The notes: generated by a model not told the origin, from the letters alone. A stretch of DNA of 64,000 bases from Symbiodinium natans (GCA_905221605.1 CAJNDS010001358.1:434712-498711), one strand, 5' to 3'; positions 1-10,360 are shown, counted from the stretch's first letter. Numbers and translations: made by a program.

Positions 1-24
1 CAGGACGGCTGGGAAGCCCATCAC

Positions 25-73
25 CTCTCCTCCTTGTTTCGGGGGCTCGGGCTTCGGGAGCTTCTGGTGTGCT
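25..73 (-). CDS. Putative exon downstream of TIR 1 (PKSTPEAPEARAPE)
   Basis: An open, Pro/Glu/Ala-rich segment after AG and before a good donor (AGAG|GTGATG). It would be a linker or C-terminal tail exon of TIR gene 1. A second candidate (about 190-240, SEPGPGNPHGTDSEI) lies just upstream. Confidence 0.4.
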
Positions 74-544
74 CTTGGGACCCCGAACCTCTGAACCAAA
101 AAACCCCAGAACCTCAAACTCCTACCCTAAACCCGAAACCCTAAACCCTGAACGCTGAACGGCTGATGTTGAGGATTTCGGTATCTCGGAATCCGTGCCG
201 TGGGGATTCCCGGGTCCTGGCTCGGACTCTGTAGGGCCCTCATAAGGTCTGTTTAGGGTTTAGGGTTTAGGGCAATTACAAGTCGGGTCCTAAGGAACTG
301 AAGGGTATAATATGGGAACTTCTCAACATTAGGGTCTTCGTATATACGCCCATATCTTGTAGAATCCCCTTAACATGTACTCAAGACTTCGGCCACTCTT
401 GTATAGGCGTACAAGTAGGGTTACAAGTACCTGGTAGTTCCTGAACCTTCAAGCAATCGCGAGTCGGCAGGCGCGAGCACTACACCCCAAAATCTAAACC
501 CAAACCTTCCTAAACCCTAAACCCTAAACCCTAAACCCTAAACC

Positions 545-576
<32 letters not shown>

Positions 577-3500
577 ACCTTAAACCCTAAACCCTACACT
601 CTGACCCTCAGCTTGCGGCTGGAGAGATCTACGATCATCTTGCCCGAAAGGTGGGCATACACCTGAGCTCAGAACACCCCCTAAACCCTAAACCCTAAAC
701 CCTAAACCCTAAACCCTAAACCCTAAACCCTAGACCCTAAAACCTTAGGGGGCGTTTTGGGGGCTTTTGGGGGCTTTTGGGGGCTTTTGGGGGCTTTTGG
801 GGGCTTTCGGGGTTTTGGGGGGGCTGCAGGGGCTTTCGGGGCTGTAGGGGCTTTGGGGGCATTAGGGGCTTTAGGAGCTTTAGGGGTTTTAGGGGCTTCA
901 AGGGCTTTAGGGGCTTTAGGGGCTGTTGTGGGTTCTTCAAATATGCACGCCCTCGACTCGAAACCCTCCATTAGCTAATAACCTTGAACCCCCAACACTC
1001 AACACCCCCTAGGCCTGCAGAGCCAACGAAAGTGGCAACAACCCTTAGGCCTTAGGCCTTATGCCCAAGGCCTTAGGCCTCAGGGTTTAGGGTTTAGGGT
1101 TTGGGGTTTCGGGTTTCGCATTTAGGGTTTGGCGGGTTAAAACACTTAAGCCCCACATGCAAACCCCCAAGTGAACTCCGTGGCGTGGTCCCTGACCCCC
1201 AAAGGCCCCGGGCTCGATTCCAGCCCCACTTGCCTGGCGTGCAAAGCGCCCGAGGAGGGTTTAGGGTTTAGGGGTTTAGGGTTTAGGGGTTTAGAGGTTT
1301 TGGGTTTAGGGTTTAGGCTACCCTAAACCCTAAACCCTAAATCCTAAACCCTAAACCCTAAACGCCAAATAGGGGAGAAGGGCTTAGGGTTTAGGGGAGA
1401 AGGGTTTCGGGCTTTAGGGGTTCAGGGATTTCGGGTGATTCATGTTTCGGCTCTGCCAGTCCTGAGCCTGCACGCCCTCTGTGCGTGCTGGCAACTTCCT
1501 TAAGCTAGACCCAAGAGTAACCTAGGACTAAAAAGGGCGCCCTTTTTTGGGTTTAAAAGTTAGTAAAGGGAACCTCTTGGTTTGGGGTTTAGGGGTTGGG
1601 GTTTCGTTGTTGGGGTTTACGGTTTAGGGCATAGCACGCCTGTCTTCGCCAGCTCCGGTTCCAGCACCACGGGGAGGATGGCCGGGGCGCGCTTGGCCAG
1701 ATTGAACCTCGCAGGCTTCGGGGGGTTAAGGGGGGTGGGGGCCTTAGGGATCTCAGGCTTTACAGGGTTTAGGGTTTAGGGTTTAAGGGTTCTCAGGGAT
1801 CTTGTTAAAGACCTAACACAGGCGTCGGGCTTTTGGGCTTTCAGGAGCTTAGGGGCTTAGGGCGTCAGGGGGCTAAGATTTGGGCGTGTCCGGAGGGGCT
1901 TCTGGTGTTCGGGGACCAAGGCGGCATTAAGAAGGGTCGGCGTGAAGAATGAAAGGCGGTTGGGGTTCAAAGGTTTTGGGGGAGGGTGTGGGATTTGGAA
2001 GAAATCCGGTGGGGGTGCAGGGGTCGAAGTCAAATGCACCGGTGAGACTATAAGACACCAAGCCATCAACAAGTGTAAGTCGTTGGAGCCGAGCGAACTG
2101 AAAAGCACCCTTTTCGCGGGTACTATCCGTGAGACCCCAGCTCAGTGAAGCACGCTCAACACAGCGAAGCCATGCTACAGACCCGAAAACGCCGAGCCTC
2201 ATGCTAAATCCTCTACTCTAAACGATAAACCCTCAACGCTGAACCCTAAAACCTAGTCAGGGGTTTCGGGTTTAGGGATCAGGGTTTAGGGCTTAGGTTT
2301 AGAGCTTAGGCTTTAGCATGCCATCTATCTGACCCCTGAAAAAAATCAGCACCCGCAAACCACAACTGCGCGGGGCCTGGCCTAAAACCCTAGGCCCTAC
2401 ATGGTCAGTTAACAGAATCAGGGACCCAAGTTGGGGCGCCCCGACATATAAGTCCCACATGTGATCAACCCTGACCCGGGATTCCCGGCTTCGAGTGGAT
2501 TCCCTCATGCGTCAAAGACTGTAGAGACTTCCCGAACAAAGCCCTTTGCTACAAAAGAAACCCAAGGGTCCGCAATCCCCCCCTGGTTGGAGGCTTGTTC
2601 AAAACTTGGTTAAGGATCTGAGGCTTCGGGTCCAGAATTTGGATTGGGGTTTACGGCTTAAGTTTTCTTAGTCATAAACCTAAACCCTCTTGGGCCGGAA
2701 GGTTCAACTCATGTCGAGGCATCTGCTGGGCAACGCAGTCGTCGTCCACACGGCCGTCCTCAATCTTCTGGATGTACGACCTCTGCACGGTGCAAAAAAA
2801 GGTACATGGCGAGTTCTCGAAATCACCCGAAACCCGAAACCCGAAACCCTAAACTCTAAACCCTAAACAACAAACCCTAAAACCTTTCTGGGCACCCCAA
2901 AATATCAGGGGCCGCCCGACCCTAGTTTAGAGAAGTGACCACATAGGCACACGGGTATATATCATACCATGTGCTTAAAGCCCCCCCCCAAAACAAAAAA
3001 AATGAAAGATAACAATCCCAAGATTGCCCTTTATAAGGAGAATATTTCATCTGTTGGGGGTTCTTAAGCAAATAGCATCATAGAGCAACATGCACGGTTT
3101 TCCTCATTATGGTAACTTAAGTGACGTTTCTTAACAGCCACCCCCAGAAACAGCACAAACCCCAAACGCTGAAAAATTGCATCTCAACCGGCCAAGCAAC
3201 AGACAGAAGGACAAACCGAAGAAGATCTTTCAAGCCCTCTTACCAAAGACGGCTTTCAAGCCCAACGCCTGACTCTCAGCCTAACAACCCCTTCTCAGGG
3301 TCAGGGCCTCAACCCTAAACCAAAACCCTAAACCCCAAACCCTAAGGGCCCTTCATATGGTCTCTTACCCTCTTTCAAGGGTTTCTGATATATGGGCCCT
3401 TGGGTTCGATCCCATTTAAGGGCCCACACGAAGGGGCCATGTAACTACCCTTAGGCCCTTGCAAGCGCAGGAGCAACAAAAAGACAAAAAGGAGTACAAG

Positions 3501-4982
3501 AGTGCCCAAAGAAGCTCAGGCTGCCTCAGAGAGAGAGAGAGAGAGAGAGAGAGTAGGCCGCCAGCCTCTCAGAAGCCCGAACGGAGCAACCCCCAAGCGG
3601 AGCAAAGCAACACTAACAAACACCGCACCCAAGCCACACACATCCTAACTCCCGCACTTGAACAGCAAGTAAAAAAATCAAAAAAGGGCGAAAAAACAGA
3701 GGCCCTTAACTAGCACCCGAGCCCGCTACCCTAAAGCCCACAAACTGAAAATCCAAAACGAACTAACGTCTAACATCCAAAAGGCCAAAACAACACCACC
3801 GACATGCCTAAAACAACAAAGCCGAAACCCCAAACCCTAAGACCTGAAATTCTAGACCCTCAACCCTGAACCCTGAACCCTGCACCCTGAAACCTAAACC
3901 CTAAACCCCAGTGGAGTGTCGGAGAGTGCGGGCTACGGCCTGGTGACGAAGATCAGCGCCACAGAAGAGCGCCGCATGCCATCCACCATGGCCTGGAAGA
4001 GTTCAGGGGGTTTGGAGGGTGGAGGGTTTGGGGGTTTGAGGGTTTGAGGGCTTGAGGGTTTTGGGGGTTAAGGTTTCGGCTTTGAAGGTTTTTGGCTTAG
4101 GGTTTTGGGACTCCGGGGATCACGTGCACACGTCAGGATGCAATATCAAGCTGCATTCAGGCGTTAGGAGCTGAGGGTTCAACGAGCTCCAGGCCTTGAA
4201 CTCTAAACCTGGGAATGTTCCCCCTTATACTAACAGTCCTCAACAGGGTTTAGGGTTTAGGGTTTAGGAGTTAGGGTTTAGGGTTGAGGGTGTAGGGTAT
4301 TATCATCGGGGGTACCATAATCCCTATCAAGGACTCTTAGTATAAGGGGGAACATCTCAATCCAAACCCGTGGTACGCAAGGCCTCATCCGTGCTGCTGT
4401 ACCGGTGCGCCTGCAAGCAGAGACTTCAAGCACAACTCTGCCTCTGGCGGCATCGCATGGCGCCCCACCACAAGCATCAACTAAACCTGGGCCACGTTGG
4501 CCTCATTGCCAAATTCGATTGATGAACCCCTTCCACCCCCCCCCCCCCCCCCCCGAACCAGAAAAATCAACAAAAAAAAAACGGGGGGTCTCAGAGGCAT
4601 CCCTCAAATCCGAAACTTCCTGGACCCTCATACACCATGGTCTTTCCGCCTGGAGGAGGGGAGAATTGTGGTCAAGGCTCCACGGATTTCTTGAAGCATC
4701 GGCACTTGGCTTTGTTTCATTAGTGGGTTCAGGGTTTAGGGTTTAGAGCTCAACGGCTCAGGGTTTTGCGAGTTCAGAGTTTGGGGTTTACAGATTTGGG
4801 CTCAAAGGCTCTGGGTTTGGGGTTGAGTCTGCACAAGTCTGGGATTTAGGCCTTGGACGGGGTTTTTAAGTCTCGGGGCGCAGGCTGTAGGCTTGACCCT
4901 AAACGCCCCACAACACCCCCCCAACCAACAACCCCCACAAAACTTGCTACAAGACCCAAGGCTTCCCCCCAGAAGAAAAACA

Positions 4983-5016
<34 letters not shown>

Positions 5017-8000
5017 CGGTTTAGGGTTTCGGGTTTAGGGTTTAGGGTAGTTAACACCACCCCCAAAACGACAAACAACACCCCCCACATAGCTCCCAAT
5101 CGCCTCACAGTCCTGAAGGAAGACCTGGACTCCGTGGCCCTGTAGGCTGCTGGCCTTGGCGTTCGGGGGTTTGACGGGATTTTTTGGGGGGTCTAGGGGG
5201 CCTGTAGGGGCCTTTCGGGGCCTTTTTGCGGAGCTCTTAAGGGTGCTTGTAGCCACAGCGCCCAGCCGCAGGGAGGCGAACAGCACCCCTGAACCCTTGC
5301 ACCCTAAATCATAAATCCCTAAAATCCGAAAACCCAAAATCCTTAAATCCCAAAATCCCTGAATCCCTGAACCCCAGACCCCTAAGTCCCGCACCCCCTA
5401 GAAGCCCAGAACCCGAACACAGAGCTCGCAGCAATCCGCATCACTCTCTGGTGGTTATCCCGCCCCTGCGAGTCCTCTGGCGTAAACGAGCACGGGCTCC
5501 AGGGTTTGGGGCTTTAGGGTTTAGGGTTTAGGGTTTTGGGTTTAGGGTTTTGGGTTTAAGGATTCGGCTTCCGGTGCTTAGGGTGTATTTGAGGTTATTC
5601 GGGCTGAATAGGGTTGTTGCAAGACTCAGTCGGAGAAGGTTCATAAGTAGTTTTATCAGTCGGCAAGCAAAAACAGCCAAAAGGTTTCCGGTTTAGGGTT
5701 TAGGGTTTAGGGTTTAAGGTCTAGGGTTTAGGGTTTAGGGGTTAGGCCCCTAAACCCTAAAGCCTAAACCCTGACGTAGAGCTGTTGGAATCCCACTAGC
5801 CTACCCGCACTGAGAGGAGAGCGCGCTTGCTTCTTGCTGAAATTTTACGTTAACCCCGCGGTTTTGGTTGGGGACTCTGTTTACAGATCCTCTAAGGAAA
5901 CAAGGGCCATATTGGGAGTATGTCAAGGAAACCTAGCCCTACGTGGTAGGAAATACTCCAACAGGAGGGGTTTACGAATGACACAGGTTTACGAATGACA
6001 CGGATGTTGGCCCTTGCGAGCCAAGGCATTCAAAGGTGGTGCAGCTGATGCTCATGGTGCTTGCGCATGCGGGCCAGGGCATTGAAAGGTCTCATGATGC
6101 TGGCCTGCGGGCCGGGGAATTCCGTGCGGGCCAGGGCATTGAAAGGTGGTGAAGCTGATGCTCATGATGCTGGCCCGAGCGGGCCAAAGCATTGAAAGGT
6201 GTGAAGCTGATGCACATGATGCTGGCCCGTGCGAGCCAAAGTATTGAAAGGTGGCGAAGCTGATGCTCATGATGCTGGCCCGCACGGGCAGGGGCATTGA
6301 AAGGTGGCGAAGCTGATGCTCATGATGCTGGCCTGCGGGCCGGGGCATTCCGTGCGGGCCAGGGCATTGAAGATGGTGAAGCTGATGCTCATGATGCTGG
6401 CCCGTGCGGGCCAAAGCATTGAAAAGTGGTGAAGCTGATGCTCATGATGCTGGCCCGTGCGGGCCGGGGCATTGAAAGGTGGCGAAGCTGATGCTCATGA
6501 TGCTGGCCCGCACGGGCAGGGGCATTGAAAGCTTGCGAAGCTAATGCTCATGATGCTGGCCTGCGGGCCGGGGCAGTCCGTGCGGGCCAGGGCATTGAAA
6601 GGTGGTGAAGCTGATGCTCATGATGCTGGCCCGTGCGGGCCAAAGCATTGAAAGGTGGCGAAGCTGATGCTCATGATGCTGGCCCGTGCGGGCCAAAGCA
6701 TTGAAAGGTGGCGAAGCTGATGCTCATGATGCTGGCCCGTGCGGGCGGGGCATTGAGAGGTGGTGAAGCTGATGCTCATGATGCTGGCCCGTGCGGGCCA
6801 AAGCATTGACAGGTGGTGAAGCTGATGCTCATGATGCTGGCCCGCGCGGGCCGGGGCATTGAAAGGTGGCGAAGCTGTACTCATGATGCTGAGGGGCATT
6901 GAAAGGCGGCGAAGCTGATGCTCATGATGCTGGCCTGCGGGCCGGGGCATTCCGTGCGGGCCAGGGCATTGAAAGGTGGTGAAGCTGATGCTCATGATGC
7001 TGGCCCGTGCGGGCCAAAGCACGAGAGGTGGCGAAGCTGATGCTCATGATGCTGGCCCGTGCGGGCCGGAGCATTGAAAGGGGGCGAAGCTGATGCTCAT
7101 GATGCTGGCCCGTGCGGGCGGGGCATTGAGAGGTGGTGAAGCTGATGCTCATGATGCTGGCCCGTGCGGGCAAAAGCATTGAAAGGTGGTGAGGCTGATG
7201 CTCATGATGCTGGCCCGCGCGGGCCGGGGCATTGAAAGGTGGCGAAGCTGATGCTCATGACGCTGGCCCGCACGGGCAGGGGCATTGAGAGGTGGTGAAG
7301 CTCTCATGATGCTGGCCCGCACGGGCCCGGGCATTGAAAGGTGGCGAAGCTGATGCTCATGATGCTGGCCCGTGCGGGCCAACGCATTGAAAGGTGGCGA
7401 AGCTGATGCTCATGATGCTGGCCCGTGCGGGCCGGGGCATTGAAAGGTGGCGAAGCTGATGCTCATGATGCTGGCCTGCGGGGATGCTGGCCCGTGCGGG
7501 CCAAAGCATTGAAAGGTGGCGAAGCTGATGCTCATGATGCTGGCCCGCGCAGGCTGGGGCATTGAAAAGTGGCGAAGCTGATGCTCATGATGCTGGCCCC
7601 TGCGGGCCGGGGCAGGATTGAAAGGTTGTGAAGCTGATGATGCTGGGCCGTGCGGGCCAAAGCATTGAAAGGTGGCGAAGCTGATGCTCATGATGCTGGC
7701 CCATGCGGGCAGGAGCATTGAAAGGTGGCGAAGATGATGCTCATGAGCTGGCCTGTACGGGCGAAGCCAGTGAAAGGTGCAGCCGATGCTCATGATGCTG
7801 GCCTTTCGGGCCAAGGCCAAGGTGGTGAAGCTCTCATGATGCTGGCCCGCACGGGCCCGGGCACTGAAAGGTGGCGAAGCTGATGCTCATGATGCTGGCC
7901 CGTGCGGGCCAAAGCATTGAAACGTGGCGAAGCTGATGCTCATGATGCTGGCCCATGCGGGCCGGGGCATTGAAAGGTGGCGAAGCTGATGCTCATGATG

Positions 8001-8288
8001 CTGGCCACACGGGCCAGGGCATTTAAAAGGTGGTGAAGCTAATGCTCGTGATGCTGGCCCGTGCGCGCCAAGCCATTGAAGGTTGGTGAAGTTGACGCTC
8101 GTGATGCTGGCGGGCCAGCGCAGTGAAAGTTGGCGAGGCTGATGCTTCTGATGCTGACAGCATGTGATCTTCAGCGGGCTTTGAACCTTTGGATGGGCCA
8201 AACTTGACATAGAATCTGCTTTGGGGTGTCGGGTTTAGGGCCTTGGGTCGGTCCTTGCCCCAGTTGTGCGAGATGAAGCAGTCGTAGC
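25..8288 (-). CDS. TIR-domain protein gene 1 (multi-exon, partial)
   Basis: A discontinuous gene read right to left. Exons 8242-8288, 5421-5474, 5089-5139, 4377-4410, 3940-3992, 2709-2780, 1638-1707 and 606-662 encode, in order, the landmarks of a TIR domain: YDCFISHNWGKD (first strand and SH turn), GRDNHQRV, GHGVQVFL, SSVALIFVT, SYIQKIEDG, APAILPVVLEPEL and LSGKMIVDLSS. Phases agree for the first four exons and for 3940-3992/2709-2780/1638-1707; the 4377-4410 to 3940-3992 join is unresolved. TIR domains signal by self-association or act as NAD hydrolases; which applies here cannot be told. Further exon candidates at 25-73 and about 190-240 suggest the gene runs past the left edge. Introns hold telomere-like repeats, a MITE and a 53-bp minisatellite. 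Domain call is by eye, without alignment. Confidence 0.68.
500..932. repeat. Telomere-like and G-rich simple arrays
   Basis: CCCTAAA units with CCCTCAA variants (512-597), CCCTAAA units (677-742), then about 190 bp of GGGGGCTTTT-type decamers decaying to GGGGCTTTA (745-932). Frames through this DNA give KAPK/GFRG peptides that are repeat artefacts. Confidence 0.9.
606..662 (-). CDS. TIR 1 exon: last TIR strand (VYAHLSGKMIVDLSS)
   Basis: 19 codons between acceptor GCTCAG and donor GTCAG. The peptide matches the end of TIR domains in this family type (an LSG..VDLS motif). The second TIR gene has the equivalent exon at about 11915-11999 (FARFSGRAVVDLS). Flanked on both sides by telomere-like arrays. 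Confidence 0.65.
1256..1363. repeat. Head-to-head telomere-like junction
   Basis: TTTAGGG units run up to about 1317 and switch directly to CCCTAAA units at 1321 across GGCTA. This is the 5'-(TTTAGGG)n-(CCCTAAA)m-3' polarity expected of joined telomeric ends. Confidence 0.85.
1440..1476 (-). CDS. Possible TIR 1 exon (GVQAQDWQSRNMN)
   Basis: A short open segment after CACAGAG, lying between the PVVLEP exon and the VDLS exon, where TIR domains usually carry a Trp. The donor is unclear and the left boundary approximate. Confidence 0.35.
1638..1707 (-). CDS. TIR 1 exon (FNLAKRAPAILPVVLEPELAK)
   Basis: Starts after GCGAG with one nucleotide that completes a Glu codon begun in the exon at 2709-2780, so the phase is consistent. 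It encodes the hydrophobic ILPVV strand followed by LEPEL, the counterpart of AIMAALEPDL in the second TIR gene. A GT donor follows GGC. Confidence 0.68.
2709..2780 (-). CDS. TIR 1 exon (SYIQKIEDGRVDDDCVAQQM)
   Basis: 72 nt preceded by GTGCAGAG and followed by donor GTTGAA. Its first base completes the Arg codon left by exon 3940-3992, giving LIFVT-R-SYIQK. It corresponds to the helix after the central TIR strand, with an acidic loop and conserved Cys. A further open segment near 2010-2085 (FARLQRLTLVDGL) is unplaced. Confidence 0.68.
3940..3992 (-). CDS. TIR 1 exon (AMVDGMRRSSVALIFVT)
   Basis: 53 nt after TCTTCCAG and before a GC donor. It encodes the helix and strand typical of TIR domains: a GM/GI helix followed by S-S/D-x-A-V-x-x-x-x-T. 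The second TIR gene has NSDCAVILLTR in the same place. Confidence 0.7.
4210..4361. mobile_element. MITE B copy carrying a telomere-like block
   Basis: The termini TGGGAATGTTCCCCCTTA and its complement TAAGGGGGAACATCTCAA form long inverted repeats. A TTTAGGG block (about 4246-4296) interrupts the left arm just after ACAGTCCT. Other copies: 62862-62951 (uninterrupted) and 63592-63748 (also interrupted). Confidence 0.8.
4377..4410 (-). CDS. TIR 1 exon (AHRYSSTDEAL)
   Basis: A 34-nt exon with strong consensus sites: acceptor TGCTTGCAG and donor GTACCA. The peptide resembles KQHLSSSDEAHF in the second TIR gene (15263-15315), which supports both calls. Confidence 0.6.
5089..5139 (-). CDS. TIR 1 exon (GHGVQVFLQDCEAIGSY)
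   Basis: 17 codons between CCTACAG and GTGGGG, in phase with its neighbours. It is the second TIR strand (G-V-Q-V-F-L); the parallel exon in the second gene is ERGLRICTQSFLARPSA. Confidence 0.65.
5421..5474 (-). CDS. TIR 1 exon (DSQGRDNHQRVMRIAASS)
   Basis: 18 codons between GCCAGAG and GTGTTC, in phase with the upstream exon. GRDNHxRV after the first TIR strand is a pattern I associate with dinoflagellate-type TIR proteins (from memory). Confidence 0.65.
6015..8160. repeat. 53-bp minisatellite with a GC-rich palindrome, about 40 units
   Basis: The unit is GCATTGAAAGGTGGCGAAGC plus GATGCTCATGATGCT plus a palindrome GGCCCG-NN-CGGGCC. The loop NN is TG, CA or CG in different units; some units have the contracted form GGCCTGCGGGCC. 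It lies in the intron between the first two TIR exons. Open frames on the minus strand are repeat artefacts. Confidence 0.92.
8242..8288 (-). CDS. TIR 1 exon: first TIR strand (YDCFISHNWGKDRPK)
   Basis: 47 nt between acceptor GGAAGCAG and a GC donor leading into a telomere-like unit. YDCFISHNWG is the canonical TIR start. The next exon lies 2.8 kb away, beyond the minisatellite. Confidence 0.7.
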
Positions 8289-8404
8289 CTGCTTCCAGGC
8301 TGGTTTTGGGGTGGAAAGGGGGGGGAGGCTTTGTGTCGGGTTCTGGGCTTCATACATAAATACGATAATAATAAAAGCGTATATTTTACATTAATAGAAG
8401 TGTA

Positions 8405-8580
8405 TACATACATACATACATACATACATACATACATACATACATACATACATACATACATACATACATACATACATACATACATACATACATACATACA
8501 TACATACATACACACATACATACATACATACAGACATACATACATACATAATAAATATATATATATATACATATATATTT
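8405..8580. repeat. (CATA)n and (TA)n microsatellites
   Basis: About 140 bp of near-perfect CATA tetranucleotides followed by TA repeats. Both strands are open (YIHT / MYVC peptides), which is trivial for such a repeat. Confidence 0.95.
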
Positions 8581-8747
8581 ATATGTATACGTACTGTAAG
8601 GGTTTTGTGCCTTGAAAGTGTACAGCGTCGTGGAGGGTGACCGCTTCAAGCCCTGAACCCTAAACGCTAAACACTAAACCCTAAACCCTAAGCCCTAAAC
8701 CCTAAACCCTCAACCCTAAACCTGAAACCCTGAGCCCTAGTAACAGT

Positions 8748-8777
8748 GGGGGGGGGGGGGGGGGGGGGGGGGGGGGG
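8748..8777 (+). repeat. Homopolymer of 30 G
   Basis: An uninterrupted run of 30 G. Similar shorter G or C tracts occur near 4538, 17743, 33105, 34288, 35903 and 39158, mostly next to telomere-like arrays. Confidence 0.95.
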
Positions 8778-8934
8778 CTAAGCCCAAGCCCTTGAATCTG
8801 GAGCCTGATGCAGTGTTGAGGTTAAGAGTTCAAAGGCTTGGGGTTCGCAGGCTCCCCATAGCCCTAAACCCTAAACCCTAAACCCTAAACCCTAAACCCT
8901 AAACCCTGAGTCCCAAAAGGCTTTTGGGACAGCC

Positions 8935-9010
8935 CCCTCGCAAGCCTCGCTTGCCGAGCCAAGGGTCGCTTCGCTCCGGCGTGGGCTCGGCGCACAAGGG
9001 CCTTGCCACC
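8935..9010 (-). CDS. Putative exon (RRAHAGAKRPLARQARLARG)
   Basis: An open basic segment after GGTGGCAAG, flanked by telomere-like arrays on both sides. Gene unknown; it lies just upstream of TIR gene 1 and could be its 5' part. Confidence 0.4.
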
Positions 9011-9038
9011 AAATAGGGGGGTGGGGGGAGGGGGTTTG

Positions 9039-9186
9039 GTGTAGGGTGTAGGGTGTAGGGTGTAGGGTGTAGGGTGTAGGGTGTAGGGTGTAGGGTGTAG
9101 GGTGTAGGGTGTAGGGTGTAGGGTGTAGGGTGCAGGGTGCAGGGTGTAGGGTGCAGGGTGTAGGGTGTAGGGCGTAGGGCGTAGGC
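9039..9186 (+). repeat. Homogenised TGTAGGG variant array
   Basis: About 20 heptamers of TGTAGGG with some TGCAGGG and CGTAGGG, a variant telomere-like unit amplified locally. A plain CCCTAAA array follows at 9311-9367. Confidence 0.95.
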
Positions 9187-9238
9187 GGTGCAGTGTTTCG
9201 GGTTTTGGGTTTTGAGTTTCACTGGGCTTAAACGGAAC

Positions 9239-9276
9239 GTTGCACAGCATAGCCTTCAACCCGGCGAACGTCGAGC
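9239..9276 (-). CDS. Putative exon (STFAGLKAMLCN)
   Basis: 38 nt between acceptor GGTTTGCAG and donor GTTCCG. Unassigned; part of the exon string upstream of TIR 1. Confidence 0.5.
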
Positions 9277-9451
9277 CTGCAAACCCCGATGCCACACCAG
9301 TTTCCCAAGACCCTAAACCCTAAACCCTAAACCCTAAACCCTAAACCCTAAACCCTAAACCCTAAACCGTCAGTTTCCCTAGACCCTAACCCTTCATTCT
9401 GTCCATTCATCGTTGCAACTGCAAGCAGGATTTCTGGCTTCGGGAGGCTAC

Positions 9452-9503
9452 GGGCGAGCTTGATGGTCCGAGGTGTGGTTGTTTAGCATGTGTGTTGCTA
9501 GCT
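9452..9503 (-). CDS. Putative exon (LATHMLNNHTSDHQAR)
   Basis: 52 nt between CTGAAG and donor GTAGCC, with protein-like composition. Unassigned. Confidence 0.5.
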
Positions 9504-9854
9504 CTTCAGCGGGAATTGGGAATTCGCTCCCGGTACCTTACATGCCCCCCTTTGTCGGAGTGGTTCGGAATTTCGATTCCCTTGCACCCCCCTATTCCGC
9601 AATTTTCGGGACCATGATTCCCTACTTGACAAACAAGCGAGATCAGATTCACCAGATAGGATGGACTGCTCAGATTGAGAGGCCACCCTCCTTCCAAGAA
9701 GCCTGCTTTTGATGCAAACAATCCAGAGTTAGGGCTAGGGCTTAGAGTCTTAGAGGGCTCAGGGGGTGCAGGGCTAGCCTACTAGGGGCTCAACCCGAAC
9801 TCGAAACCCAAGCCCCCACATCAACCCCAAGATATACTCAGCTCACTGCGGCCC

Positions 9855-9960
9855 GCTACCACTGGCAGTGCAGATGGCAGATCTCCCACGGAGAAGGGGA
9901 GGGCTCAGGGAGGAGGTGGGGGACCGCTTGAGTAAGGTCAAGTTTGCCGGCTATGTAGGC
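9855..9960 (-). CDS. Putative exon (KLDLTQAVPHLLPEPSPSPW)
   Basis: An open segment of about 30 codons ending WEICHLHCQ, within otherwise unique sequence between arrays. Boundaries not fixed. Unassigned. Confidence 0.4.
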
Positions 9961-9987
9961 TCGTGTGACTGTGTGGGTGTCTAGGGT

Positions 9988-10113
9988 GTAGGGTTTAGGG
10001 TTTAGGGTTTAGGGTTTAGGGTTAGGGGTTTAGGGTTTAGGGTTTAAGGTTTAGGGTTTAGGGTTTAGGGTTTAGGGTTTAGGGTTTAGGGTTTAGGGTT
10101 TAGGGTTTAGGGG
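9988..10113 (+). repeat. TTTAGGG array
   Basis: About 17 units with few variants. Confidence 0.95.
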
Positions 10114-10132
10114 GTGTCTAGGGTCAATTCAG

Positions 10133-10191
10133 TCAAGTCTTCTGGACCGTGGCAAGACGATTTCGCGCGCCCGCAACATCAAGTACCGGGC
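10133..10191 (-). CDS. Putative exon (ARYLMLRAREIVLPRSRR)
   Basis: Open after GCCGCGAG; an in-frame TGA follows at the left edge, so either the donor lies before it or this is a 3' end. Neighbour of MITE C (10248-10360). Confidence 0.45.
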
Positions 10192-10247
10192 CTCGCGGCC
10201 CAGTTTAAGCTCATATAACCTCATCCCTATTAACATCATACAAAACC

Positions 10248-10360
10248 TAGGTTGCCCAGTAACCTAGGATCAAACAGGGTGCCCTTTTTTGCTTAAAGGG
10301 GCTTGTAGGGGAACCTAGAGCCCCCCAAAAAGGGAATAAGGGCACTACTGGGCATCCTAG
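10248..10360. mobile_element. MITE C (inverted-repeat element)
   Basis: The arms CTAGGTTGCCCAGTA and TACTGGGCATCCTAG are inverted with one mismatch; inside are GGGTGCCCTTTTTT and AAAAAGGG...AAGGGCAC. A related fragment lies at 1516-1580. Confidence 0.65.

Noticed and set aside
723-978. Overlapping ORFs with KAPK, LKPLKP and GFRG repeats
   Set aside because: All are translations of the same decamer G-rich repeat on both strands.
3354-3442. tRNA-like B box (GGTTCGATCCC) near 3402
   Set aside because: It lies in a simple nested palindrome (TGGGCCCTT...AAGGGCCCA); no A box or acceptor stem at the right distance.
6015-8160. CRISPR array
   Set aside because: Units are directly adjacent without unique spacers; a minisatellite in a eukaryotic context.
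6052-8210. Long ORFs with HHEHQLRHLSM repeats as a repeat protein
   Set aside because: They follow the 53-bp minisatellite, whose unit length is not a multiple of three, and break at each irregular unit; no independent coding sign.
8331-8649. ORFs of YIHT/MYVC repeats
   Set aside because: Products of the CATA microsatellite, open in all frames.
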